Assembly: GCA_031553315.1 (NCBI GenBank)
Contig: JAVBLT010000002.1
Coordinates: 62,001 to 126,000 of the forward strand
Direction of reading: 5' to 3'
DNA: 64,000 bases
Source of the DNA: JAVBLT01 sp031553315
GTDB taxonomy: Bacteria; Verrucomicrobiota; Kiritimatiellia; RFP12; DVOR01
Both the position numbers and the translations under genes were made by a program. Position 1 is the first letter of the stretch. Every line of letters begins with the position of its first letter. The notes below the pieces were generated by a model. The model made no database searches. It had not been told where the DNA came from and worked only from the letters and a program-made list of their open reading frames with translations. This document shows, piece after piece, positions 15,764 to 24,497 of this stretch.

Positions 15764-18700
15764 ACGTTGATCTTTTCGGCGGAAGCGCGGGCGTTGAAGT
15801 CAGGCGCGTAGAAGCTTTCAACGGTGGCGATGCCGCCCTGAAAATCGCCGGCGTTGAACACGCGATAACTGCAATCAATCATTGTGGTTCCGCGCGGCAG
15901 GGTTTCGAAATAGAAATGCGTGGCGGTGTCTTCCAGCGAGAGGTAATACCCACTGCGATAACCGGAGAGGGTTTCAACCGGTTCGCAACCCGCCGCGCGA
16001 CCATCGGCCACATGGATGTGGCTTATCTCCTGCGCGGCGTGGATGACCAGCCGAACCACCACCTCGTCGCCCACACGGATCTCGCCGGCAACCAACTCAT
16101 CGCCGCGCTTCACGCGAAACAGCTTTTCAACCGAAAGCACGTTGCTGTCGCCGGTCGTTTTGAGTGTGCCCAGCTCTTCCTCGTAGCTCAAAACAATGCT
16201 ACCAAATGCCAAACCGTCGCCGCTTTTTTCAAAGATGACCGATGCCAAGTTATCCGAGATGCCGGGTTTGGCGAGCGGTTTGTGATCGGCATCGAACACA
16301 GCGACAGAGGCGCCGGTCTCCAAAAATCCGCAGCATTGCAGCAGCATCCACACCGCGGCTCCTGTGGCGCGCGGGGTTTCCCATGCATTGAGGCGCTTGT
16401 GTTGAAGCAGCCATTGAGCCGCGCGTTTGCAGGTGTTGGTATCGCCGGCCTGAAGTAGCATTTCCATACCGAGCACGTGCGATTCTACGGGGGTACGCCA
16501 GCCTTCCCACCAGCAGTTTTCACGCGGCCATGAAACGCCCCACACGGGGTCGTCGGTCAGCGAGGCATAGAGCTGGGGCAAACCGTCGTCGGGAACGCCC
16601 AGGCGAAAAGCAGCGATGGCCAGCATCCGGCGCTGCTGCACGGGCCACTCGGTTTGCAAGGCCCGGCCCACATAATCGCGCAAGGGTATTTTTTCTTCCT
16701 CGGAAAGCTCAAAGAAACTTCGGGCATAAGCGCGGGCCGGGGTGAGCCCTTCATGGGCGATGTCGGGCAAATCCTCGCAGGCAATGCCCAGGCGGTGCAG
16801 ACGTGCCCGCCCCACGAGAATCAGGTCGGTGATGAAAGGCGAAACCGATTGTTTGCCGAACCATCCCCACCCCGCTTTCTCCACGCGGCACAGGTTCAGG
16901 CGCTCCAGAGCCCGATTGCGCAGAATTGCGCGGGCGATATCATCGCTGAAAAAAGTTCCGGCCTTGCGCACGCCCGGATCGCGGCGGATGAGCTCATCGG
17001 CCAGCAGGCAGGCGGAGTAGGCGTTGAACGCCTGATCGGCGCTCATATCTTCGGCGATTTCAGGCGGCAAGGCGGCCAGCACGGAGAAAAACGGATCGTC
17101 AATCAGGTTGATCCGCCATTCTTTCGCCTCAAAGGTCGGCGATTCCAGATGCTCCGCCAGGGTGGTCGCCACGGTCTGGGCGCCGTTCGTGAGCGTGAAG
17201 GGGATGGCGTCGACAGCCGCAATGCGGCTACTCAACACGGGCAGCGTGCGGCGCTCGGCATCGGTTTGCGCAGTGAAGGCGAGGGTCATTTCGCCGGCCT
17301 GGCGCGGCGTGACAGACCAGGTGAAATTCGTCGAAGCGCCTGCGGGCAACGCATACGGATAGGCCACCATCGGAGCGCCGTCCACATCAAGCGAAACCGC
17401 GCCGCGCTGCTCGATCGCACCGGCGTTGTCGAGCTTCACGGGGATCAGGCAGGTATCGCCCTCGCGCAAAAAGCGAGGCAGGTTGGGCGTGAGCATCAGG
17501 TCTTTGACACTTTCAATTTCAGCCGTCATCACACCGCTTTGAAGGGTATCGGTGTAGGCCATCGCCATAAACTTCCAGCGCGTGAGTGAATCGGGCATCG
17601 TGAAGGAGAAAGTGGCAATCCCTTCGCTATCGGTCTCGGCGAAGGCTTTGAAGAAGGCGGTTTCGCGGAAATCGGTTCGAACCTCAACCGGGCTACCCAG
17701 ACCGGGATCACGCGAGGAAACAACGCCGGTCATCGTAGACGCCACGACACACCTCGCCTGAATGGAATCAACGGGAGGAGGAACATCATCAACAGACGCC
17801 TCGAAATCAGGAATCAAATTAAACATGGCGCGGGTGGAAAGCCCGAAATCATCCTGTCGGAAGTTGCGCCAGAAATCAAACGGAAGCGCCCCGGTCAGCG
17901 TGTTCCAACGGTTGGCGCGAATCAAACCAAGCGCTGCATCGTAAAGCACCGCCGAGACGCGCGCACCGGGGGTCGACACTTTGACCTGCCAGCGTTGCGC
18001 TTCGGCCGGTTTCACCTTTTTGGGAATGTCGACCGCTTCAAGTTCGAGGTTCAAATCCCAGGGAACGAAGATTTTGTTGGTTTGGGTGTAAACACGGTTG
18101 TTGCGCACCATCGAAACGTAGACGGTAAAATCGCCGCGCAACGATTCGGTAACCGGCAACGTGATGAGGCCGCTTGTTTCGGGTTTTGTGACGGCGGAAT
18201 AGAAGATTCCGTTGCGGTTGACCGCATCGATGCGCAAAACAGAATCGCCCAACGCGGTCGCCCAATAAAAACGCGAGGTTTCCCCCACCCGGCACTGCGC
18301 CTTCTCCTTGAGAAAAACAAACGCCTCCTCCCCCGCATAGGTTTGCCCCGGCGCAATCACCCGGAAGGTCGCACCATTGGTCACCATGCTTCCCGAGCGC
18401 GCGTCGAAAGCCGATGCCACGCCATGCCAGATCCCCGGCGGCAACGTAACTGTAACCTCGCCTTTCCCCTCGATTGTTTCAAAGGAAACCGTCGAATACG
18501 ACTCCGCCACGGGTTTCCAAAGGTCTTTCAATTTCGGTACATACCAGCTTTCCTCCTCTTCGCTTTTTTTCACGCACGGAAAAAAGGTAAGCGACCCGTT
18601 CACCGAAACCGGATCGCCGGCGGGCGTGTAGCTGTGAACCGATATCACCGCGCCGTTCGGATTCCACTCTGGCACACTGAGCCCCAGCGCGAACGATTTT

Positions 18701-20826
18701 ACGTCCACAAAAAAGGTGCTCCAGGCCCTTCTCGTTTCCCCCGAAACATCAACCGCCGTCACACTCAGAGTATAGCGCATCGCGACCAGATCCTTCGCGT
18801 CGGCGGGAGACGTTGGCATGAATGGAATCGAAAAGGAGCCGTCGGCCGCCGTAACGGTCTTCCCGCTGGCTTCATCGGAGGAATCGCTGATAACACCCCA
18901 AAAGCAATGCGGCCTTTTTGAAATTGACCACGACACCGCCGCATTCTGAAGCGGCGTGCCGTTGAGCATCCGCGCACGCCCCGTCAGCGTGATTTCTCTC
19001 CCGAAAACCGCATCGGTCGGCGCTGAATCAAGCATCACCTCATAGGTCGCCCTCCGATACATTCCCACGGAAACCGAAGCATTCCGGTTGTGAAAACTGC
19101 GCGCATCCGCACAAAACTCAATGTTTCCGGGCGGAAGCGTTTCGGACAACGCAAACGAACCGCTGAACCCGCCATGCGCATCGGTTGAAAACGATTCAGT
19201 CCCCAGCACAATCTTGCGGGAGCCCGCCGACCAGGTTGCCGTAAACACCCCAGAGGCCTCGACCACGCCGTATCGATCGTTTTTCGAATCTTTCTCCGTG
19301 ATGATCCCAAAATACTGAATCGTTTGCCCCGGGCGATATACCGCCCGGTCAAAATACCAATTCACCACGCCCGTGCGTGAATCCGGCTCAGGATGCTCCA
19401 GCTTCACCCCGATCCAAGGTACCAGCACCCGCTCCTCGCCTGCCGTCACGCGAATCAGAAAATCATGCGGTTGCCGCATTTTTTGGGGTTCGACCTCAAT
19501 CCGTGCCGCCCCCGTCCGGTCGGTTACCCCCGAAGCGACCGCCCTCACCGGATTATTCTTCCGCACAATCTCCACGGTTGCACCGGCAACCGGCAGCCCG
19601 CTGACCGCCCGCGCCACATACACCTGTGCCGCCGAATCCTCTCCCGGCCCCGAGGCATCCAGCGTGACCACGCGCAGATCCGCCGCCGTAACCATGCAGT
19701 TTTCGCTGTAAAACGTACCGGAAGCATCGCTTGCGCATACCAGATAAAACCCCGGATTGAAACGCTCCGAAACCGAGACCACCGTTTCCGTTTCCTCAAA
19801 CCGTGCCGCAGGCTCCGGCTTCACGGCCACCTTCAACACCGGCGTATGCGTTTTGAAAACGGGATCGGGCCCGTTCGCTATAAACGCAGAGGCTTCATCG
19901 GATTTGGCGATAAAGGCGGCTTCATCCACCGCGAAGAAATTCAGCGTGAGCTCACCCAGATTCGAACTGTGCACCGTCAGCTCAACAGGTGAGGCCGGCC
20001 ACAGCGTTTCGCACGTGATCATTCCGCGCTTGCGGGTGATCCATTCGAGTGAGGCGATGATTTTTTCGCGCAGCGTCTGCGCCACCACCGCCTCCAACGC
20101 CTCTTGAAGAACATCGTATTTTTTCTCCAGCGATTCAGCATATTCAGAGGCTTCAAAGAGAACAACGGCTTTTGCATCGCCCTTCATGCGCGGATCTTCG
20201 AGAAGCTTCAACAACGCCTCCCGGCACGCTTCAGGCGATCGCTTTTCTTTTTCGAAATTCAGCTTCATCAGCCGAACCGTCGCCATACTCTCCGCCGCCA
20301 CGGCTCCGCGCCGCGCCGCGCTCACCTGCCATATTTCCAGAATCCGGGGGTGCGCATTTTGAAAAGAGTAATCACTCAGGCAAGTGAGGCAAACGGAATC
20401 ATACAGCGTGAAACTCTCAAGCCCCTCGCTCAGCTCCGGCCAAAGCGAGAGCGCTTCCTGCCGCGACACCTCCGAAAAAAGCGCCTCCGCCTTGAGCACC
20501 GCATCCAGCCGGGTCTGCCGAAAGGCTTCAAACTGTTTGAGGCTCCACTGTTGGACCGGTAGCGTTTTCACCGCCGCATCGGAAAGCCGGGTTTTGAAAT
20601 GATACGCCTTGTTGCGCGAGGCCAAAAGCTCCGCCAGCTGCATGAACGGTTCTTCTTCCTCAGGCAGCGTCTTCTCCGCCTTCAGCATCCGGGCAAGCGT
20701 CTGTTGAAAGGCATCATCCTTCTTCGACAGGGCGATCTGCTCCTTTACCGCGCCCTGCCACAACGCCTCCGCGCCGCACACCGCGCAGCAGACCCCCAGT
20801 GCATACGCCATGACCAGAACCTTCAT
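15754..20826 (-). CDS. Alpha-2-macroglobulin-like secreted protein lacking the thioester motif
   Basis: 1690 residues from the ATG at 20826, five bases after GGGAGG; the in-frame ATG at 20880 would add 18 residues before the signal peptide (VLVMAYALGVCCAVCGA). After a helical N-terminal part come macroglobulin domains, with FDRAVYRPGQTIQYFG near residue 492 as the typical bait-side MG motif. Further on is FTMPDSLTRWKFMAMAYTD, the usual start of the MG10/TED region. Where thioester A2Ms have a CxEQ motif this protein reads AEDMSADQAF, so no thioester can form. Family members trap proteases in the periplasm. No PbpC-type transglycosylase lies beside it. Its sequence is less C-biased than that of neighbouring genes. 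Confidence 0.88.
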   Translation of the reverse strand: MKVLVMAYALGVCCAVCGAEALWQGAVKEQIALSKKDDAFQQTLARMLKAEKTLPEEEEPFMQLAELLASRNKAYHFKTRLSDAAVKTLPVQQWSLKQFEAFRQTRLDAVLKAEALFSEVSRQEALSLWPELSEGLESFTLYDSVCLTCLSDYSFQNAHPRILEIWQVSAARRGAVAAESMATVRLMKLNFEKEKRSPEACREALLKLLEDPRMKGDAKAVVLFEASEYAESLEKKYDVLQEALEAVVAQTLREKIIASLEWITRKRGMITCETLWPASPVELTVHSSNLGELTLNFFAVDEAAFIAKSDEASAFIANGPDPVFKTHTPVLKVAVKPEPAARFEETETVVSVSERFNPGFYLVCASDASGTFYSENCMVTAADLRVVTLDASGPGEDSAAQVYVARAVSGLPVAGATVEIVRKNNPVRAVASGVTDRTGAARIEVEPQKMRQPHDFLIRVTAGEERVLVPWIGVKLEHPEPDSRTGVVNWYFDRAVYRPGQTIQYFGIITEKDSKNDRYGVVEASGVFTATWSAGSRKIVLGTESFSTDAHGGFSGSFALSETLPPGNIEFCADARSFHNRNASVSVGMYRRATYEVMLDSAPTDAVFGREITLTGRARMLNGTPLQNAAVSWSISKRPHCFWGVISDSSDEASGKTVTAADGSFSIPFMPTSPADAKDLVAMRYTLSVTAVDVSGETRRAWSTFFVDVKSFALGLSVPEWNPNGAVISVHSYTPAGDPVSVNGSLTFFPCVKKSEEEESWYVPKLKDLWKPVAESYSTVSFETIEGKGEVTVTLPPGIWHGVASAFDARSGSMVTNGATFRVIAPGQTYAGEEAFVFLKEKAQCRVGETSRFYWATALGDSVLRIDAVNRNGIFYSAVTKPETSGLITLPVTESLRGDFTVYVSMVRNNRVYTQTNKIFVPWDLNLELEAVDIPKKVKPAEAQRWQVKVSTPGARVSAVLYDAALGLIRANRWNTLTGALPFDFWRNFRQDDFGLSTRAMFNLIPDFEASVDDVPPPVDSIQARCVVASTMTGVVSSRDPGLGSPVEVRTDFRETAFFKAFAETDSEGIATFSFTMPDSLTRWKFMAMAYTDTLQSGVMTAEIESVKDLMLTPNLPRFLREGDTCLIPVKLDNAGAIEQRGAVSLDVDGAPMVAYPYALPAGASTNFTWSVTPRQAGEMTLAFTAQTDAERRTLPVLSSRIAAVDAIPFTLTNGAQTVATTLAEHLESPTFEAKEWRINLIDDPFFSVLAALPPEIAEDMSADQAFNAYSACLLADELIRRDPGVRKAGTFFSDDIARAILRNRALERLNLCRVEKAGWGWFGKQSVSPFITDLILVGRARLHRLGIACEDLPDIAHEGLTPARAYARSFFELSEEEKIPLRDYVGRALQTEWPVQQRRMLAIAAFRLGVPDDGLPQLYASLTDDPVWGVSWPRENCWWEGWRTPVESHVLGMEMLLQAGDTNTCKRAAQWLLQHKRLNAWETPRATGAAVWMLLQCCGFLETGASVAVFDADHKPLAKPGISDNLASVIFEKSGDGLAFGSIVLSYEEELGTLKTTGDSNVLSVEKLFRVKRGDELVAGEIRVGDEVVVRLVIHAAQEISHIHVADGRAAGCEPVETLSGYRSGYYLSLEDTATHFYFETLPRGTTMIDCSYRVFNAGDFQGGIATVESFYAPDFNARASAEKINVKK

Positions 20827-20916
20827 AACCGCCTCCCGTTTTTTGGGTTGAATGGTATAGCCTTTCAAGGGACCCGTCAAATGGAAAATGTTTTAAAAAA
20901 ATAAGAAAAAAAACCC

Positions 20917-20945
20917 TTGTGTTTTTCGGCAAGGTGCTGTATTGT
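20917..20945 (+). promoter_or_regulatory. Putative promoter of the tRNA-Arg/fMet cluster
   Basis: TTGTGT (20917-20922) and TATTGT (20940-20945) with a 17-base spacer, preceded by an A-rich tract. The first tRNA begins 15 bases after the -10 element. Confidence 0.5.
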
Positions 20946-20959
20946 ATGACCCGTTTTGT

Positions 20960-21036
20960 GCGCCTCTAGCTCAATTGGATAGAGCATCTGACTACGGATC
21001 AGAAGGTTGCAGGTTCAACTCCTGCGAGGCGCGCCA
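20960..21036 (+). tRNA. tRNA-Arg (ACG), copy 1
   Basis: A 77-base cloverleaf: acceptor GCGCCTC/GAGGCGC fully paired, anticodon stem TCTGA/TCAGA, loop CTACGGA giving anticodon ACG (read as ICG), T-arm GCAGG/CCTGC, discriminator G and encoded CCA. Confidence 0.96.
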
Positions 21037-21051
21037 CTCCTTTACGAAGAG

Positions 21052-21128
21052 TGCGGGATGGAGCAGCCAGGCAGCTCGTCAGGCTCATAACCTGAAGGTC
21101 GTAGGTTCGAATCCTACTCCCGCTACCA
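21052..21128 (+). tRNA. Initiator tRNA-fMet (CAT), copy 1
   Basis: A 77-base cloverleaf with anticodon loop CTCATAA. Two initiator hallmarks are present: no Watson-Crick pair at 1:72 (here U1 and U72) and A11:U24 in the D-stem. The anticodon stem is TCAGG/CCTGA, so the last three pairs are A29:U41, G30:C40 and G31:C39 instead of three G:C pairs. CCA is encoded. Confidence 0.93.
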
Positions 21129-21131
21129 AAT

Positions 21132-21208
21132 GCGCCTCTAGCTCAATTGGATAGAGCATCTGACTACGGATCAGAAGGTTGCAGGTTCAACTCCTGCGAG
21201 GCGCGCCA
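21132..21208 (+). tRNA. tRNA-Arg (ACG), copy 2
   Basis: Identical to the tRNA-Arg at 20960-21036 by eye, 172 bases downstream of it. Anticodon ACG, encoded CCA. Confidence 0.96.
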
Positions 21209-21222
21209 CTTCTTTAGATGAG

Positions 21223-21299
21223 TGCGGGATGGAGCAGCCAGGCAGCTCGTCAGGCTCATAACCTGAAGGTCGTAGGTTCGAATCCTACTCCCGCTACCA
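21223..21299 (+). tRNA. Initiator tRNA-fMet (CAT), copy 2
   Basis: Identical to the initiator tRNA at 21052-21128 by eye, including U1:U72 and A29:U41. It closes the four-tRNA cluster and is followed by a terminator. Confidence 0.93.
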
Positions 21300-21303
21300 G
21301 TTT

Positions 21304-21340
21304 AACGGCACCCGGTTTAAGCCGGGTGCCGTTTCTTTTT
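21304..21340. terminator. Terminator after the tRNA cluster, shared with the GH3 gene
   Basis: A 12-bp perfect stem (AACGGCACCCGG / CCGGGTGCCGTT) with a six-base loop and TCTTTTT on the plus strand. The minus-strand GH3 stop codon overlaps the distal T-run, so the hairpin may also end that transcript, although the T-tract in that direction is poor. Confidence 0.88.
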
Positions 21341-23540
21341 ACCGGGTAAAGGTAAAACTCGCCGGCAGGTCTCGAGAGGAAGTGCCGATTGAAACGGTGT
21401 AGGTTCCCTTGGCGATTTCCCAGGCGTTGACGGTTTCAGACCAGTATTTCATCGCATCGTCGGCGATTTTAAAAGAAACGGTTTCCGATTCGCCGGGCTT
21501 GAGATTCACTTTTTTGAATCCAATCAACTCGCGCACCGGCATGGGCACCGTTGCGGCGGGGCTGGGTTTGGAAAGGTAACACTGCACGACCTCGGCGCCC
21601 TCGCGAGAACCGGTATTTGTGACCCTTACGCCATAGCCCGGAGAAACCGGTTCAATGGTGAAGGCGGTGTAGGAGAGGCCGAAGCCGAAGGGATAGCGGG
21701 GCGCGATGCCCAGCGCGTCGAACCCGCGGTAGCCGACCCAGATGTGGTCGCTGTAGAATTGCCTGGCGGCGTTCCTGCCCGCCTGAAGGCCGGGATAGCA
21801 GATTGCGCCCAGGGCGTGGGCGGGCCAGTCGAGAAGGCGCCTCCCAAAGGTCACGGGAAGCTTGCCGGAAGGGTTCACCTTGCCGGTGAGGATATCGAAA
21901 ACGGTGTTGCCGGCATCCTGCCCGCCATACCACGCCTCGAGGATGGCGGGCACCGTTTCATGCCATGGCTCCACGCTCACGGGGGAACCGTTGATCAGCA
22001 CCACCACAGTCCTGTGGTTCGCGGCGGCAACCTTTTGGATGAGCCCGGCCTGGCCGGCGGGAAGCTCGAGAGCGGGCTTGTCGGAATCGGGGTAGATATC
22101 CCACCCGGCGCGTTCGCGGTCAAGGCTGTGGTCGATACCGGCGCAGAAGACAACGAGATCGGCCTCTGCCGCCGCCTCAAGCGGGTCCCGCAGGGGCATA
22201 TCGGGGAACGATACCTTTTTCGGTTCGCGGAAACGCGGACCGGGCGCGTAGATCACGTTCTCTTTGCCAAAAACGGCAACGGCGGCCTGAAGCGGCGTGA
22301 TTTCATATTCGGGGCGCGTGGCGCCCGCGCCGCCCTTGCCGTCGTGAACGCCTCTTCCGTCGATCATCGTATGGAATTCATCCGCGTTGGGGCCAATCAG
22401 CGCCACTTTTTTCACCGAGGCGGGATCAATGGGCAGAATGCCGGTGTTTTTGAGCAGCACCATCGATTCCTCGGCGAGTTTTCGAGCGGCGGCGGCCTGA
22501 GCGGCGGTATTCACCCCGCCTTCGTCAGCGCGGTTGAAGGCGCCCACACGCAGGGCGAAGCGGATGTTGCGCCGCACGGCGTCATTGAAAAAGGTTTCCG
22601 AGATGTTGCCGTTTTTGACCGCTTTGGCGATGCTCTCATTGCGCGCGCCGTTCTTTCCGGAAGGCATGCAGAGCGAGCACCCGCCGTTGATCGATTCCCG
22701 ATCGCCGCGCCAGGCGCCCCAGTCGGAAATGACGGCGCCATCGTAATCGAAATCCTTGTAAAGCATGTCGTTCAACCGGCGGTTGTGCGTGGCCCACTCC
22801 CCGCGCACCCGGTTATACGACGCCATCACCGCCCACGGGTTCGCCTCCCGGATCGCGATCTCGTAAGGGCGCGCATAAATCTCGCGGAGCGCCCGCTCGG
22901 AAACGTCGACATCGATACAAGTCCGCGCCCATTCCTGGTCGTTGAGGAGCCAGTGCTTGATGCACGCCGCGATGCCTTCCTTCTGCACGCCCGCGATATA
23001 CCCGGCGGCGGTCATCCCCGCGAGGTAAGGGTCTTCGCCGAAATACTCAAAAGTTCGCCCCCCCAGCGGCGTGCGCATGATGTTGACGCCCGGGCCGAGG
23101 ATCACACGCGTGTTGGTGGCTTTGCACTCTTCCGCAATCGCAGATCCGATCCGGTTGACCGCATCGGGGTTCCACGCGGCCGCCATCGCGATCCCGCAGG
23201 GATATGAAGTGGCCGTTTCCGTACCGCCCCGGCGCACGCCCTGAGGGCCGTCGGCCATGATAAACTCGGCAAGGCCGATGCGCGGCATTTTGCCATAGGT
23301 ATAACCGCTCGCTCCGTGGATAATCTCCGCCTTCTCCTCGTCGGTCAGGCGGTTGAAGAGGTCTTCAACGCGTTCTTCCAATTCCAGAGACGGGTTGAGA
23401 TAAGGCGCGCCAATCAGCGCGCGGTCGGCAGGCGGCGGCCATTTTTTGAGGCTGGTTTCAACACCGCCCTCGGCATACTGCCGCGCGGCGGCAGCCGCGG
23501 CGATTCCCGCCAAAACAGTCAATACTGCACAATTTTTCAT
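21339..23540 (-). CDS. Secreted GH3 beta-glucosidase-like glycosidase
   Basis: 733 residues from the ATG at 23540, seven bases after GGGAG; the ATG at 23552 overlaps that site. A signal peptide (NCAVLTVLAGIAAAAAARQ) is present. The GH3 N-terminal barrel shows MADGPQGVRRGG, GPGVNIMRTPLGGRTFEYFGEDP, KHWLLNDQE and VISDWGAW, whose Asp (about residue 273) is the catalytic nucleophile. The alpha/beta sandwich domain and a C-terminal fibronectin-III-like domain (GYRGFDALGIAPRYPFGFGLSYT) follow. It should act on terminal beta-glycosides outside the cytoplasm; exact sugar unknown. A repeat element lies just upstream. Confidence 0.93.
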   Translation of the reverse strand: MKNCAVLTVLAGIAAAAAARQYAEGGVETSLKKWPPPADRALIGAPYLNPSLELEERVEDLFNRLTDEEKAEIIHGASGYTYGKMPRIGLAEFIMADGPQGVRRGGTETATSYPCGIAMAAAWNPDAVNRIGSAIAEECKATNTRVILGPGVNIMRTPLGGRTFEYFGEDPYLAGMTAAGYIAGVQKEGIAACIKHWLLNDQEWARTCIDVDVSERALREIYARPYEIAIREANPWAVMASYNRVRGEWATHNRRLNDMLYKDFDYDGAVISDWGAWRGDRESINGGCSLCMPSGKNGARNESIAKAVKNGNISETFFNDAVRRNIRFALRVGAFNRADEGGVNTAAQAAAARKLAEESMVLLKNTGILPIDPASVKKVALIGPNADEFHTMIDGRGVHDGKGGAGATRPEYEITPLQAAVAVFGKENVIYAPGPRFREPKKVSFPDMPLRDPLEAAAEADLVVFCAGIDHSLDRERAGWDIYPDSDKPALELPAGQAGLIQKVAAANHRTVVVLINGSPVSVEPWHETVPAILEAWYGGQDAGNTVFDILTGKVNPSGKLPVTFGRRLLDWPAHALGAICYPGLQAGRNAARQFYSDHIWVGYRGFDALGIAPRYPFGFGLSYTAFTIEPVSPGYGVRVTNTGSREGAEVVQCYLSKPSPAATVPMPVRELIGFKKVNLKPGESETVSFKIADDAMKYWSETVNAWEIAKGTYTVSIGTSSRDLPASFTFTR

Positions 23541-23550
23541 GAAATCTCCC

Positions 23551-23644
23551 ATTAGAGCATATTTCGATTGATCTTTCCGCTTTTTCTTCGGCGATTTTTC
23601 TTTTTGAGGAACCCTTGAAAGGGAAACGTAGCAGCGCTCTAAAT
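23551..23644. repeat. Short interspersed element, related to the element at 51085-51241
   Basis: It begins ATTAGAGC and ends GCTCTAAAT, so it is bounded by an imperfect inverted repeat. Inside, GAGCAT, GATTGA, ATTTTTCTTTTTG, GAA, CTTGAA and CGTAGCANCGCT occur in the same order and at nearly the same spacing as in the longer element near 51 kb. It fills the gap between GH3 and larE. No protein is encoded. Confidence 0.6.
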
Positions 23645-23662
23645 GAAGGAGGCCGTTTGTCG

Positions 23663-24484
23663 TTATGGGCGGGGTTCATCGAAACTGCCGCTTCGGAAAC
23701 CTTCCACATCCAGTGTTACGCGCTGAAAGCCAATCGTTTTCAGCGGTTGAAGAATCTTTGGAATCGCGGCAAGGAAACGGTCGAAATCGTCTTTCGGCAG
23801 TTCAATGCGGGCCAACGTGCCGTGCGCACGCAGGCGGACAATCGGAAAGCCGCTCTCGTGAAGGAGGGCTTCGCCATCGGCCACGCGTTGCAGAAAAACG
23901 GGTTCAAGCGGTGTGTTGTAAGGCAGGCGCGTGGCCAGGCAGGGCGAAGAGGGGCGATCCGACACGCTGATTCCCGCTTCGCGGGCGGCGGCCCGAACGG
24001 CATCTTTCGTGAAGCCCAGCTCGGCCAGAGGTTGCTTGATGCCTAGCTCGCGCAGCGCGCGAAGCCCCGGGCGGTGCGTCTTCAGGTCATCGGCATTGGT
24101 GCCGTCGACAATGTGGCGGAGGTGATGTTCGGCGGCGAAGGAGCGCAGGCGCGTGAAGAGCAGGTGTTTGCAGCGGTAGCAGCGGTCGAGAGGGTTGCGC
24201 ATCATCGCCGGGTCCGAAAACACATTGATGGGGAGAATCAGGTGTGAAATGCCGATTTCCTCCGCCACGCGGCGAGCGTTTTCGAGATCGCGGAGCGGGT
24301 GAAGGGCCGTTTGAAAGGTCACGGCCACAACTGGCGCGGACTGCCCTGGATAAACTTGCGCGGCGGCGCGGGCGGCGGCTTTGAGAAGCAGCGCGCTGTC
24401 GGTCCCGCCTGAAAAAGCGACGCACACGCCCTGGGGAAGCAGTTCGCGAAAGGTTTCAATGAGGCGTGTGTAGGTTGTTGTCAT
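23663..24484 (-). CDS. larE: LarE, ATP-dependent sacrificial sulfur transferase (nickel-pincer cofactor synthesis)
   Basis: 273 residues, the size of LarE. The PP-loop reads FSGGTDSALLLK (25-30). RCYRCKHLLF (Cys102, Cys105) and DGTNADDLKTHRPGLRAL are family motifs. SSPCLATRLPYNTPL places Cys182 where L. plantarum LarE has the sacrificial Cys176. LarE activates the pyridinium dicarboxylate mononucleotide and donates its own cysteine sulfur, leaving dehydroalanine. It is last in the lar/nickel operon, 13 bases after nikO, with GGAG eight bases before the ATG. Confidence 0.93.
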   Translation of the reverse strand: MTTTYTRLIETFRELLPQGVCVAFSGGTDSALLLKAAARAAAQVYPGQSAPVVAVTFQTALHPLRDLENARRVAEEIGISHLILPINVFSDPAMMRNPLDRCYRCKHLLFTRLRSFAAEHHLRHIVDGTNADDLKTHRPGLRALRELGIKQPLAELGFTKDAVRAAAREAGISVSDRPSSPCLATRLPYNTPLEPVFLQRVADGEALLHESGFPIVRLRAHGTLARIELPKDDFDRFLAAIPKILQPLKTIGFQRVTLDVEGFRSGSFDEPRP

Positions 24485-24497
24485 GATTCATCTCCAC

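Larger units (their letters stand above)
20960..21299 (+). repeat. Tandem duplication of a tRNA-Arg/tRNA-fMet unit
   Basis: Two units of about 171-172 bp lie head to tail. The tRNA parts are the same; the short spacers differ slightly (CTCCTTTACGAAGAG against CTTCTTTAGATGAG), so the duplication is not brand new or the spacers drift freely. Confidence 0.92.

Noticed and set aside
21052..21128. Elongator tRNA-Met reading of the CAT tRNA
   Set aside because: The mismatch at 1:72 and A11:U24 mark it as an initiator.
20942..21154. Short frame over the tRNA cluster
   Set aside because: It lies inside tRNA-Arg and tRNA-fMet genes.
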